NCBI GenBank assembly: GCA_021396245.1
Contig: WNYE01000001.1
Coordinates: 1,054,001 to 1,118,000, forward strand
Reading direction: 5' to 3'
Length of the DNA: 64,000 nt
Source of the DNA: Sporothrix humicola
Lineage: Eukaryota > Ascomycota > Sordariomycetes > Ophiostomatales > Ophiostomataceae
Made by a program: the position numbers and the translations under genes. Below, piece after piece: positions 17,943-27,733 of the stretch; positions within the stretch are counted from its first letter, which is position 1; each line of letters begins with the position of its first letter. The notes below the pieces were generated by a model. The model made no database searches. It saw only the letters and a program-made list of their open reading frames with translations, and had not been told where the DNA came from.

Positions 17943-19565
17943 ATGGCCGAATCTACGCCTGTCGAGGCTGCCTCGGCCGTCCCTGACGGGACGTCCTCGA
18001 CCTCGTCACCTCCTCCCAAAATGATCAAGCTCTGCATCCTCGACCTCCCTTGCGCTTCCTGCTACATGTCTTCTGGCCAGTGGCGCTCGCCCACCGACTT
18101 TAGCCGGCAGAAAGACCGCCTTCCTTATTATTTGGACCTGGCCCGCACGGCCGAAGAGGGCAAGCTGAGCGCCGTCTTCTTCGCCGACTGGTACAATGGC
18201 TTCGAGATCTACCAAAAGTCCTTGGACCCCATGCTGTCGGCCGGCCACCAGGTCGCCCACATGGACCCCCTGCCGATCCTGGCGGCCATGGCCTCCGTCA
18301 CCAAGACAGTCGCGTTCGCCGCGACGGCCAGCACCAGCTATGTCAACCCGTACATTCTTGCGCGGCAGTTCTCGACGCTCGACCATCTCACGGAAGGCCG
18401 CGTCGGCTGGAACATTGTCACGAGCTGGAGCAAGGGCGTGGCCAATGCGCTGGGCAGCAAGGACGAGGTGCCGCACGACGAGCGCTACACGCAGGCCGAC
18501 GAGTACATGGACGTCGTGTACAAGCTGTGGGAGAGCTCGTGGGCGGACGATGCGCCGGTGTGGGATACTGAGAAAAACCTGGCGTACGATCCCGCCCGCA
18601 TCAAGCGCATCGTCCACGACGGCAAATACCACCAAATGACGGGCCGCAGCCAGGTGCACCCCTCGCCGCAGAGAACGCCTGTCCTCTTTCAGGCTGGTAC
18701 GTCGAGGGCTGGCGCTGCCTTTGCCTCCAAACATGCCGAGGTCATGTTTCTCAACACGGCCACGCCGGCCGCCACGGCCAAGTTTGTCAAAGCTGCCCGG
18801 GATCAGGCCGCCGCCCACGGCCGTGACCCGCAGTCCCTGAAATTCTTCCCGGCCATCTGCCCGATTATCGGTAAGACGGCTGAAGAGGCAAAGCAGAAGT
18901 ACGAGACGGCCCTTAAGTACGCCAACCCGATCGCCGGTCTGGGCCAGTTTTCCGGCTACGCGGGCATCGACATGAGCGAGTTTCCTCTGGACGAGCCGCT
19001 GGAGTTATCGTCTCGCCCAGGCGTCTCAGCCATTGTGTCGACGTTCAACGCCCTGGACGATCTCCAGGAAGAAGGCGCCACCGGAAAGACCAAAGAGCCC
19101 TGGACGCCTCGCCGCATCGGCATGCGCCTCGCCATGGGCGGTCTTCACCCGCAGCCCGTGGGCACGGCCGAGGAAGTCGCCGACGTCTTTGAAAAGTGGG
19201 TGCGTGAGGCCGACGTGGACGGCTTCAATATCGGCCTGATCACCAACCCGCAGAGCAGCCGCGATATTGTGGAGCTGCTTGTGCCCGAGCTGCAGAGAAG
19301 AGGACTCTTTTGGAAAGACTACGATGTGCCGGGCGGTACGTTTAGAGAGAACCTCTTTGGTGCCGGTCAGAGCCGGCTGCGCGATGACCACTACGGACAC
19401 ACTTTTGTCTACGGAAACGGAAAGGAGACGATGGAGAAGAAGGGAGACGAGGGGGTGAAGAAGGAAGAAGCCAAAGAGGTCAAGATGGTCGTGACTACAA
19501 ATGGAGTCGCCGAAAAGGTGAACGGCACGACGACGGTCACGGAAGTGGCTGCAGAGGCAAAGTAG
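17943..19565 (+). CDS. FMN-dependent monooxygenase, NtaA/SnaA/DszA type
   Basis: A single-exon gene of 540 residues with the bacterial-luciferase-like TIM-barrel fold. These two-component enzymes use reduced FMN supplied by a partner reductase to oxidise N-heterocycles, organosulfur compounds or aminopolycarboxylates. Visible features are an early W-R-S-P segment, F-A-D-W-Y-N-G substrate wall, A-A-T-A-S-T-S-Y-V-N-P-Y, the L-D-H-L-T-E-G-R-V-G-W-N-I-V-T-S FMN-phosphate region and V-L-F-Q-A-G-T-S-R-A-G, all family hallmarks. The C-terminal 50 or so residues are Glu/Lys-rich and low in complexity, an extension beyond the catalytic domain. The start ATG at 17943 has an ACC Kozak context; upstream in-frame codons from 17871 are hydrophobic leader sequence and unlikely to be translated. 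The divergent NCS1 permease and GATA-rich promoter suggest nucleobase or other N-heterocycle catabolism. Confidence 0.9.
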   Translation: MAESTPVEAASAVPDGTSSTSSPPPKMIKLCILDLPCASCYMSSGQWRSPTDFSRQKDRLPYYLDLARTAEEGKLSAVFFADWYNGFEIYQKSLDPMLSAGHQVAHMDPLPILAAMASVTKTVAFAATASTSYVNPYILARQFSTLDHLTEGRVGWNIVTSWSKGVANALGSKDEVPHDERYTQADEYMDVVYKLWESSWADDAPVWDTEKNLAYDPARIKRIVHDGKYHQMTGRSQVHPSPQRTPVLFQAGTSRAGAAFASKHAEVMFLNTATPAATAKFVKAARDQAAAHGRDPQSLKFFPAICPIIGKTAEEAKQKYETALKYANPIAGLGQFSGYAGIDMSEFPLDEPLELSSRPGVSAIVSTFNALDDLQEEGATGKTKEPWTPRRIGMRLAMGGLHPQPVGTAEEVADVFEKWVREADVDGFNIGLITNPQSSRDIVELLVPELQRRGLFWKDYDVPGGTFRENLFGAGQSRLRDDHYGHTFVYGNGKETMEKKGDEGVKKEEAKEVKMVVTTNGVAEKVNGTTTVTEVAAEAK

Positions 19566-20247
19566 ACACTCGTCGTGCAGATAGTCACATAATTTTCTGA
19601 ATTAAAACTTTTACTTGGCGATATCCATTTGAATCAGATCACAGTGAAATGTCGTTATCAGAATGCTGTCTCCCATCGCTCTTTCCTTTTCTTTGCTATC
19701 CACACAGTCTACTGATCCCAGACCTGCCGTTTTCGGCTGTCTGAAGCCAACGTGTAAGATGATTGGTCAGATTTCGATGATAGCAAATACAGTGGGGACA
19801 CACTACGGTGGTGCACTAAAACTCACTGATAAGCCTTGAGGCCCAGTACACACGGTCTCGCCTGTAAACCCTGAGTGGGAGATACCAATACAGCCACGAC
19901 CGGCTCTTTTCCAATTTCCGGCTTTCTTCTCCCTTTCTTGATTGCCGATGTTGTCGCGTCCAGTCTGCAAACTCCGGATACAACCGCTGCCCCTCACATT
20001 AGCGTCACTCCAGACAGTATCGATATGATATCGATATCACCATTTACTGTCGGCATTCTCTTCCGACACCGGAAAGAGACAGAAGACGGGAAACAGCAAA
20101 CATCGGCGTCACGTTGATCAACGCATCGTGACAGACTTCCGTCTTGTTGCTGAGAATATCAATGCTGTGACCACAGTAAAATATCTACACACAGAATATT
20201 GTGCACCATCCGACAGCTACACCGTCATTTTCACAACTACCGGCAAC
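19566..20247. other. Intergenic with a 12-bp palindrome
   Basis: 682 bp between tandem plus-strand genes. Around 20019-20038 it contains overlapping palindromes (tatcgata and the perfect gatatcgatatc at 20027-20038). This could be a regulatory site for the dehydrogenase gene about 210 bp downstream. No gene is seen. Confidence 0.5.
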
Positions 20248-21512
20248 ATGACTGACGTCCACACCACACGATGGGGCATTCTGGGTGAGTCTACACTGCG
20301 TTCTCTTCAAAATGACCCTTTCTAACGACTTTAGCCACCGGCTGGATGGCCTCAGTTTTCGTCAAGGACCTGTTGAGCGATCCTGCCGTCAGAGGCGTGA
20401 CAGATGTCAGGCACAAAGTTGTAGCTGTTGCGTCGTCGTCGTCTGTCGACAAGGCGCAGACGTTCATCGACAACCACGGCGAAGTCATAAAAACGACTGC
20501 GACTGCATACGGATCTTATGCTGAACTTGTCGCCGATCCTCGAGTCGACATTGTCTATGTCGCGACGCCGCACTCGCACCACTACCAGAACGCCATGCTG
20601 GCCCTCAAGGCCGGCAAGCCCGTCCTCGTCGAGAAAGCCTTTACAACAAATGCAAGCCAGGCGCGGGAGCTGGTCGAGGCGGCAAAAAAGGCCAACCTGT
20701 TCCTCATGGAAGCCCTGTGGACACGCTTCTTCCCGCTCGCCAAAGAAGTCCGGGAGGCCGTATCGTCTGGCACGATCGGCGCCGTCCAGCGGGTCACGGC
20801 CGACTCGAGTTTTGGCGAGAACGCCGAGGCGCTGTGGGGAAGCACGAACCGGATCATCAATCTGGACCTGGCAGGCGGCGCTCTGCTCGATTTGGGCGTG
20901 TACGCGCTCGCCTGGGTCTTTCAGATCCTGTACCATCTCCAGCCGTCGCCACGACAAGCGCCCACAGTAGCCTCGTCTGTCATCAAATATCCTCTGACTG
21001 GGGCAGATGAACAGACGGCTGTCTTGCTGACATTCCCCGTCGGGCCAGCTGTCGACTCTTCGTCCGAAGGCCAGAACAACTCGACACAAGGCATTGCCAC
21101 GTGTGGCATCCGTGCTGGCATGGACCCTGATTTGCAAGGCACGGCCGGCGCGCCCATCCGCATCCAGGGCACACACGGCGAGATCCAAGTGTTTGGGCCG
21201 ACATTCCGCCCGACAAAGTACAGAATCATCCCCAAGATGGACACCAAGACGGGTAAGCCGGTTGGTCCTTTGAGTGCGGTCAAAGACGTCGAACACGTGA
21301 TCCCTGGCCCTGGGACAGAGAATGGCGGCCACGGCATGTACTGGGAGGCGGACGAGGCCGCACGCTGCCTCAGGGACGGCCGCCAGCAGAGCGCCGTCAT
21401 GGACTGGGAGGAGACGTGCGTCATTATGGAGGTCATGGACAAGGTGCGGCAGCAGAATGGAATTGTTTACCCCGACGCCATCGAGACGACAGACTACCCC
21501 GTCGAGCTGTAG
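20248..21512 (+). CDS. Gfo/Idh/MocA oxidoreductase, dihydrodiol-dehydrogenase-like
   Basis: An NAD(P)-dependent dehydrogenase of 404 residues. Exon 1 is 20248-20284, the intron 20285-20334 (50 bp; GTGAGT donor, CTAAC branch, TTTAG acceptor) and exon 2 20335-21512. The phase-1 splice completes the Rossmann entry R-W-G-I-L-A-T-G-W-M-A, matching the G-x-A-x-G start of trans-1,2-dihydrobenzene-1,2-diol/D-xylose dehydrogenases. Downstream are D-I-V-Y-V-A-T-P-H-S-H-H, the cofactor and lysine motif V-E-K-A-F, the helix M-E-A-L-W-T-R-F-F-P and L-D-L-A-G-G-A-L-L-D-L-G-V-Y. Relatives oxidise sugars or aromatic dihydrodiols; the actual substrate is unknown. An in-frame ATG in exon 2 (20346) would lose the first Rossmann strand and is rejected as the start. 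Confidence 0.9.
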
Positions 21513-22065
21513 CCTTCTCACGACAGGTAGAAACTAGTATGCTTAGAGCTACTGTTCAGTGTTTAGGAGAGAAGAAAAAAGTATCGGCAAGGTGTTTCGC
21601 CACGATGCATATTGCGGCATCAAGCTTCGTTGTCAACACTCAGCATCATGACATAACCAACAAACCTCAATCTAACTCAAATTAAAAAAAGGGTCGTGTC
21701 TTGTTCTTCATTTTCGTATTCTCCAACTGTCGTCTCTTTTATTTGTTTTCTTCTTTATACCAACTCGCCGTTTTCTTCATCCTTGATGCCTTCTGTTCTC
21801 TTTCTTCGCTCCTTCCCTTCTTCGCTCCTTCCCTTCTTCGCTCCTTCCCTTCTTCTCTCCTTCCCTTCTTCGCTCCTTCCCTTCTTCTCTCCTTCCCTAT
21901 TTCTCTCCTGCCCCTTTTCATCAAGACTACTCTCATAAACAAACACCTTTACAGTGCCCCCTTACGAAACACACCTTTCAAAACACCCTTCAAAACACTC
22001 TTACAAAAACACCTCTACAAAAGTACTTTTACGAAAACTCTTCCCAATATCACTACCTCTCCACG
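21513..22065. other. Intergenic, C/T-rich with minisatellite
   Basis: 553 bp; the right two thirds is almost purely C and T on the plus strand and holds a 16-bp minisatellite (21802-21913) and a stretch of short aaacacc-type repeats near 21936-22020. It would be the promoter and leader of the broken HNH gene. Open frames here are repeat artefacts. Confidence 0.6.
21802..21913. repeat. 16-bp minisatellite, seven copies
   Basis: Seven head-to-tail units of ttcttcgctccttccc. Copies 1, 2, 3 and 5 are perfect, copies 4 and 6 carry a g-to-t change at the same place, and copy 7 is more diverged. The unit is 16 bp, so it shifts frame and is not coding. Confidence 0.92.
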
Positions 22066-23361
22066 ATGACCTCTTGCGCCCGGCTCTGGTTCAAGCCCGA
22101 TCCCGACAAAGACTAGCAGGCGTTTGCCGAACTCACCGTCCTCGACGGCCTGACGGGCGACGACGTGCACTGCATAGCTGGGAAGATGCTGGTAAACGCC
22201 AACCAAGTCCTGGCCGCCGACGACGGGTTCAAGGTGGAGGTGCAGACGCAGGTGGCGGGGGTGTACCATGTCAAAGAGTCCACCGGTGACCCGGCGATGC
22301 TGTGGTCCCTGGGCCGGACACTCGGGCAGATGAAGGAGCTAGGCATTGTCGAGGACCCAATCACGGCCCAGGAGCCGCTGAGACACGGCAACTACCTGGT
22401 CGACACGGAGGCGGAAACGGGCGTGTGCGTCTACAGGGCTAAGTTCTTGGAGCGGCCCGACTTCGACTTATTGAGAATGGCAGCGATTGGCGCGGACCCG
22501 ATACCATTTGTGTAGGACTCTGGGCTGGGGCATTTCACACGCGCAGACACAGACTCTGGGTCAACCCCAGAGCAAGAGACCACACCGTGCACGGTCTTTG
22601 ACGAGTTCCCTGGCCTGACGGACGCCCAAAAGAGCGCGTACGTGGCTGCGCTGCGGATGCGCGACGGAAACTGTGTGCTGACGGGCCTGCCGGGCGAGGA
22701 TGTCACCGATGGTCTGTGGGCCCTGGAGGACATCGATTCCAATACTTACGACGTCTCCCAGCCAATCTCCATGGCCTCCCTCCACCCCAACACGGCCGTC
22801 TCGATCATCCCGCTGCCGGCGGAAATGGAGCTGCCGGCGTGGCACCGCGCGAGCCTGGAACACATCTTGGGCCTGAACGCCGCCAAGCTCGACGAGCTCA
22901 TGTTTTCGGTGCGCAATCTGTTGGTGGTCCACCCGGATCTCGCCGAGCACTTCCGGCAGTACCGCGTGAGCATCAACCCGGACGCCCGCGGCGGCCCAAA
23001 GGTGGTCGTCTTCTCCAATGACACCTCACCCTGGGGAGACGAGTTGGAGAGACAAATCTACGGCCACCGCTATTCCACGAAAAAGACTTTTTTTTCTCAG
23101 CCCACTTGGGTGCCGCGGCGCCTGCTGCGGTGGCACTTCCAGCAGGCGCTGCTGCGGCACGCCGTGTACCAGGGCGACCAGGCGGCGATGCACGAAAAGC
23201 TAAAGGAGGAGCAGGCGGCGTGGGTGCGGGCAGAGGCGAGGCGGCGGGGCAGCGCGATCGACAGGGCGATCCTCAGGCTGGCCGATGCGATGGAGCGCGG
23301 CGAGGAGGCGGACAGAGTGCTCGCGATGGCCAACGACATTATCACGGAACAGGGAGGCTGA
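22066..23361 (+). pseudogene. HNH-nuclease-like gene with two in-frame TAG codons
   Basis: A single reading frame of 432 codons runs from the ATG at 22066 to the stop at 23361, interrupted only by TAG at codon 17 (22114-22116) and codon 150 (22513-22515). All segments keep GC-rich, gene-like codons in one frame, so this is one gene rather than two. The middle part resembles the fungal HNH_2-type domain: M-R-D-G-N-C-V-L-T-G, a later V-S-I-I-P-L, then V-R-N-L-L-V-V-H-P-D-L-A-E-H-F and V-S-I-N-P-D. The metal-binding His expected before I-I-P-L is Ser, and the His of the usual D-L-H motif is Ala, so the nuclease site looks degenerate even apart from the stops. The C-terminal third is helical and charged. 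No GT-AG intron of usual size neatly removes either TAG. A decayed gene is most likely; translational readthrough or a sequencing error is the alternative. Confidence 0.7.
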
Positions 23362-23534
23362 CAGTATGAGTTGTGACATTCAAGCGACAGAAATCCTGGT
23401 TTAATTATAACAATGGCTAATAAGACAGAAATCGAATAGACTAAACAAAAATTAAACAAAATCGAACCGAACCAAACCAAACAAGATAATACAGGCACAA
23501 GTGCACAGACTCCCCGACTCCTCCATTATTCACT

Positions 23535-26081
23535 TCACCGCTCACTCTTGACCAGATCGATGGCCACTTCTGGGTCCTTTGCAAACACGCGCAAACCCAC
23601 AACACAGACGGCGTTCCAGGGCTCTTCACTGTCGTCCTCGGCATCCTTTTTCTTGTCCTTGTCGTCCTTTTCTTTCTTGTCGTCACAGCACCTGTCCCCA
23701 TCGAAGGGCCATCCCTTCTTGTTGATGACCTTGCGGATCTCGGCCACGGCATCGTCACCCTCGTCGTCGTCCAGCAGATCGTCATCGCTCTCGTCGTCGT
23801 CGCTGAAAAAGTCGGGCTCAGGGAGTGGCTTTGGTTCTGGGCCGGGGTCGATGTCTTTCTTTTTGTTGTCATCGTTGTTGTCGTCTTTGTCGACATAATC
23901 CCTCCGTCTTTGCCTTTTCTCTTCCATCAAGTTGACCCACGCTTCGACAGCCGCTGTGTACCGCTTCGACTCTGCCCGTTGCCACTCGCGTCTGGCCTTG
24001 AGCTGGCGCAATCGCTTGGCCCTCTTTTGCTCGAGACGGACGTCCTCGTCAACCACATCGACGCCCTTGGCGTGCGCCAGGTCGTACTGCTGACCAATCT
24101 GGCGCAGCTTGTCCGGGTTGGACTCGACGGAGAGACACACGACAGCTGCCTCGGTGAGGCGTTTTCTGTCGCGTTTGGCCTTTACGGAGGGACGGACGAC
24201 GTACCGGCCAGCCACTGGAAGGTTGACTTCACAGCTGATGGACCGGCTCTCGTTCTCATTGTGCGTGTGGACGGTCGAAAGGACACTGCCGTCGGACGAG
24301 GTGAGGACAAAGTGCAGGGTAAAGTCGTACTGGCCGCGCAGCCCGCGGAAGTAGCGACTGTCGAGTTGGGACAGGACAATGACCACCAGGCCAGGCCGTT
24401 TGACGTCGACGACAAAGTGCGTCCCCGAGTACGCCGCGACCCAGCCGACGGCAAGACTCGTCCATCTCTGGACAGTCGTCCAGCTCTCGTCGAAAAGCCG
24501 CGTCCGGTGGATGTAGCCAAATGTATCCAACAAATCCTCGTACGTCATCCAGAACACGCCGTCGTCGCCAAACGTGTGGTCGAGTGTCTTGAGCCAGTAC
24601 GGCGTCCACTCTTTGGCGCCGTTCGACCACGGGCCGTGCCAGGCACCCATGTGCGTGTGTTCGCTGCGGTGGCCCCACGGGTTGCGCACTTTGACCAGGC
24701 GGAGGGTGTCCTTGCCGTCTTCCGTTGTTGCTTCGACCGCCCGCAGGACAGAATAGCAGTGGTTTACGGCCAGCCCATTGTGGTTGGCCAGATAGCAGCC
24801 GCAGCCCATCACGGAGAGCCCGAAAACGAAGTCGTTTTGTCCTCGCTGACGCTCGCTTTCTGTTCCTCGCTGACGCTCGATGTCACTCCCAGCGGCCAAC
24901 TCCTCCCACAACTTCCCCCTGTCCATCACCCGGCTCGACACCACCGTCGTGCTCACGCCGCCCGTCAGGTCCTCCATGCCCTCGCTGTGCCACCCGCCCG
25001 ATAGCGCCCCGTAGTCGCCCATTGCCTTGGCGTACGCTTTTTCCATCAGCGGCAGCCACGTCTCGTTGGCGTCCGTGCAGTGCGCAAACGACAGCGCCTC
25101 CGAGCCCCGCTGGAACCGCTGCCGGTGGTCCCGCGCTTTCTGCCCGCTCGAGTCGAGCTTCTTGTACTCGAAATCCTCGTGATGAAGATAGAGGTTGTCG
25201 TCGACGACCACGTGCGTCCACTGCCCGTCTCGCACAAACACAAACCCATAGACGCCGCACATCTCGTCGCGCGCCACGCAGATCCGGTCCATGAGATCTG
25301 ACCGATGTGCGATCGTCGCCACGGCCGCGATCCACCAGCAGTCGCCCAGCTTGCCCTGCTGGACCGACGAGGCGTCCCACATTCTTTTTTGGTCCTCGCT
25401 TCGCTCGATATCGACCTCCTTGTTGGTGTCGCCGCCACTCCGTTCGTTGTGCTCACTTTGTGTTCGTGTCTTGACAAAAACCGGCTTCTCAAAAATCCAG
25501 TCCACCCGGTGAACCGCCTGCGGCGTGTGCTCCGGCATCAGCGCCATGTCCTCGCCGCCGTCGCACCTCTTTCGTCGGACCAGTCCCCGCAGACAGTTCA
25601 GTTTGGGGTCCTGCTCCAAGTTGAACTCGGGATCCGTGAACTTGGCATTCGTTCGGTGGCACTCGTCGACGATGCGCGCGACGGCAGCCCGGCAGGCAGC
25701 AGCGGCTCGTTCGTAGGAGGGAGTCGGAGGGGGAGCCACTTCTGACGGCGGTTGTTCGTCTGTCGGCGTCGACGGCCCGATGGCGGCCCACGAGTTGGTG
25801 GTCGAAGGCGTGCTGACGCCAGAAGAAGAAGAGACTGTGACTGGCCAGAGAACGTCGGCTGGTTTCTGCTGTCCCAGCTGGTCGTACAGTCGCCGCGGAA
25901 AGACCGACGTGATCTTGCCCGGTTTGCGTGCCTGAAAGGCTGTCCAAAAGTCCCCTAGACTCTTCTGTGGCGAGTCGTGGCGGGCCTTTCGCCGGTCGGT
26001 TTTTGTAGAGGAAGAGGACGTGGCCGTCACGGCCGACTTGGTGGCAATCACCGCCGAGGAGGTGTTGCGTGTTGAGTCCAT
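23535..26081 (-). CDS. Calpain-family cysteine protease (848 aa)
   Basis: A cytosolic papain-like protease encoded in one exon. The start at 26081 (M-D-S-T-R) was chosen because an in-frame ATG at 26159 adds only a hydrophobic leader-like stretch. The catalytic domain spans roughly 150-530 with Cys248 in Q-G-K-L-G-D-C-W-W, oxyanion Gln242, His441 in G-L-A-V-N-H-C-Y-S and Asn467 in V-R-N-P-W-G; all three catalytic residues are present. A beta-sandwich-like region follows (about 550-650), then a basic helical stretch and a very acidic, Asp/Lys-rich tail (about 740-830). No EF-hands are visible, so it is a non-classical fungal calpain. The catalytic domain has a low-complexity insertion with a repeated R-Q-R-G (around 403-414). 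Whether it acts in pH signalling like Rim13/PalB is not shown by the sequence. Confidence 0.93.
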   Translation of the reverse strand: MDSTRNTSSAVIATKSAVTATSSSSTKTDRRKARHDSPQKSLGDFWTAFQARKPGKITSVFPRRLYDQLGQQKPADVLWPVTVSSSSGVSTPSTTNSWAAIGPSTPTDEQPPSEVAPPPTPSYERAAAACRAAVARIVDECHRTNAKFTDPEFNLEQDPKLNCLRGLVRRKRCDGGEDMALMPEHTPQAVHRVDWIFEKPVFVKTRTQSEHNERSGGDTNKEVDIERSEDQKRMWDASSVQQGKLGDCWWIAAVATIAHRSDLMDRICVARDEMCGVYGFVFVRDGQWTHVVVDDNLYLHHEDFEYKKLDSSGQKARDHRQRFQRGSEALSFAHCTDANETWLPLMEKAYAKAMGDYGALSGGWHSEGMEDLTGGVSTTVVSSRVMDRGKLWEELAAGSDIERQRGTESERQRGQNDFVFGLSVMGCGCYLANHNGLAVNHCYSVLRAVEATTEDGKDTLRLVKVRNPWGHRSEHTHMGAWHGPWSNGAKEWTPYWLKTLDHTFGDDGVFWMTYEDLLDTFGYIHRTRLFDESWTTVQRWTSLAVGWVAAYSGTHFVVDVKRPGLVVIVLSQLDSRYFRGLRGQYDFTLHFVLTSSDGSVLSTVHTHNENESRSISCEVNLPVAGRYVVRPSVKAKRDRKRLTEAAVVCLSVESNPDKLRQIGQQYDLAHAKGVDVVDEDVRLEQKRAKRLRQLKARREWQRAESKRYTAAVEAWVNLMEEKRQRRRDYVDKDDNNDDNKKKDIDPGPEPKPLPEPDFFSDDDESDDDLLDDDEGDDAVAEIRKVINKKGWPFDGDRCCDDKKEKDDKDKKKDAEDDSEEPWNAVCVVGLRVFAKDPEVAIDLVKSER

Positions 26082-27733
26082 TGTACGATGTGTGATGTGT
26101 TGGTGAGGGTGAAGGGAAAGGATGATGATGACACGATTGAGGACGATAAGATGAAGCAAAATGTTGTTGGCTGGAGACAGTCGTCTTTCTGATTGAAGAA
26201 CTTCTCAACGGAAGTTATATATGTCGACGACGGCAGTCAATGGATAGATGTCGTGGATGACAGTGAAGATCACCAATGGCAGACGTCCAAGTCACAAGAC
26301 CCTGGATGCCTGTCTTCGTGCAGGGTTCTTCTGCTTCCGTCTTTTTTCTTCTTTTGTCCTTCTTTGCGTCTGCAGGTGTACCCGTTTCGGCGCCCTTGCA
26401 TACCAATGCTACCGTCTATCCGTCTGTTTCTTGTTTTTTTTTTTTTTTTTGTCTCCGACTGCTTCTGTACCCCTGACTAGAATGAAAGAGGGACCTTTCT
26501 AAATCTAGAGTATGGGGTAAAGTGTGCAAGTGCTGTGAGAGGTGAGAGACGGGTCAGTTCCCCAACTTAATTTCAAATACGCGAGGTGTAGGTGGCAGTA
26601 GTGACAGTGGTAGCAATGGTGTAAGTGGAGTGGATGTAGGCGGACGCAAGATGCCAATCAATTCCAGCCGGACGACAATCACCACTTTTGTCCACACCCG
26701 GCACGGCAGCCATCCGTCCCCGTCTGCACACTGCACCCACTTGGCCGCTCTTCCTTCTCGTCCATTCAATTATGGCGATCTCTCTGCAAACAGCAAGATG
26801 GGCAGTCCTCGCATCTCGTCAATCTCTCCAATCTGCCCGCATCCGACCTGCCAAGACTGCATTGCAACGACTTTACTGTTTTTACGGCAACAGACACTGT
26901 GAATTGTCCGTTTGTGCGAGTTCAGTGCGAGTTTATCCTCTGTATGGCAAGAGGTGACGACGTTGCACAAACAGACGCAAGTACAGGCACAGACTCACCG
27001 CTAGTCAAGTCTCCTTTCCTGCTGTTTTCTTCTTCTCTTTTTTTGTTTTATTTTCCTTCTTCTTCCTCTCCCCTATCTCGTGCCGCCCCGCCCGCCGCCC
27101 GTCTCACCGCTGCCGTGGCCCATCAAGGTTGTTTTTGGACAATGAGCAGACAGAAGACAATCAGGGGACCGCCAACATACATTCCCGTCGCCATCAGGGT
27201 TCGCATCATTTCCCGGCATGGAAGGGATCCGCCACGGACAAGAAAAAAAAGGAAAGAAGAAAAAAGAACAAGGGGCAAGACAAGGGTGGAACATGATGTT
27301 TATTTTAGGAATTGAACGACTTTATGAATTTGCAACGGACCACTTTCATAATTTGACAATTCTGTGCTTTGATAACGTGATAGATTGCGGTGTAATTCTA
27401 CACACAGTACACTCCTCTCGAAGATGTCACAGATGCGCTGTCTTGTTACTTAATATCTCTGTACTGTCTTTGTGCATTCTGCCATCTCTGTGCCCACTCT
27501 GATTACGCGGTCGAGTACATGAGAAGACGAGAATATGAAAACACAGGCACGACACAGACACAAATACAACGTAGACAGCAATCAATTATATTAGATGACA
27601 CAACGTCGGCAGTTGCCTGTCGCCAGCCGTGAAGTAGATGAATTAAACACAAGAAAGGAATAATAAAAACAAAAAGAAAAAAAAGAAAGAAAAGAAGGCC
27701 ATTACACTTCACCACCTTCACGCCTTCCCACTC
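26082..27733. other. Intergenic, calpain upstream and GH30 downstream region
   Basis: 1.65 kb without a convincing gene. It holds a T17 tract (26434-26450), C/T-rich stretches near 27010-27090 and an A-rich stretch near 27240-27275. It covers the calpain promoter on the right-hand side of that gene and the 3' end of the GH30 gene. Confidence 0.5.

Noticed and set aside
20352..21521. A 389-codon frame antisense to the Gfo/Idh/MocA gene
   Set aside because: Shadow of the sense gene; no motifs.
21696..22069. Ser/Phe/Leu-rich frames across the C/T-rich tract
   Set aside because: They are translations of a 16-bp minisatellite in several frames; the repeat length is not a multiple of three.
22513..22559. 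An intron that would remove the second TAG of the HNH-like gene
   Set aside because: GT-AG pairs here span only about 37-43 bp, below normal intron size, and lack a good donor or branch site.
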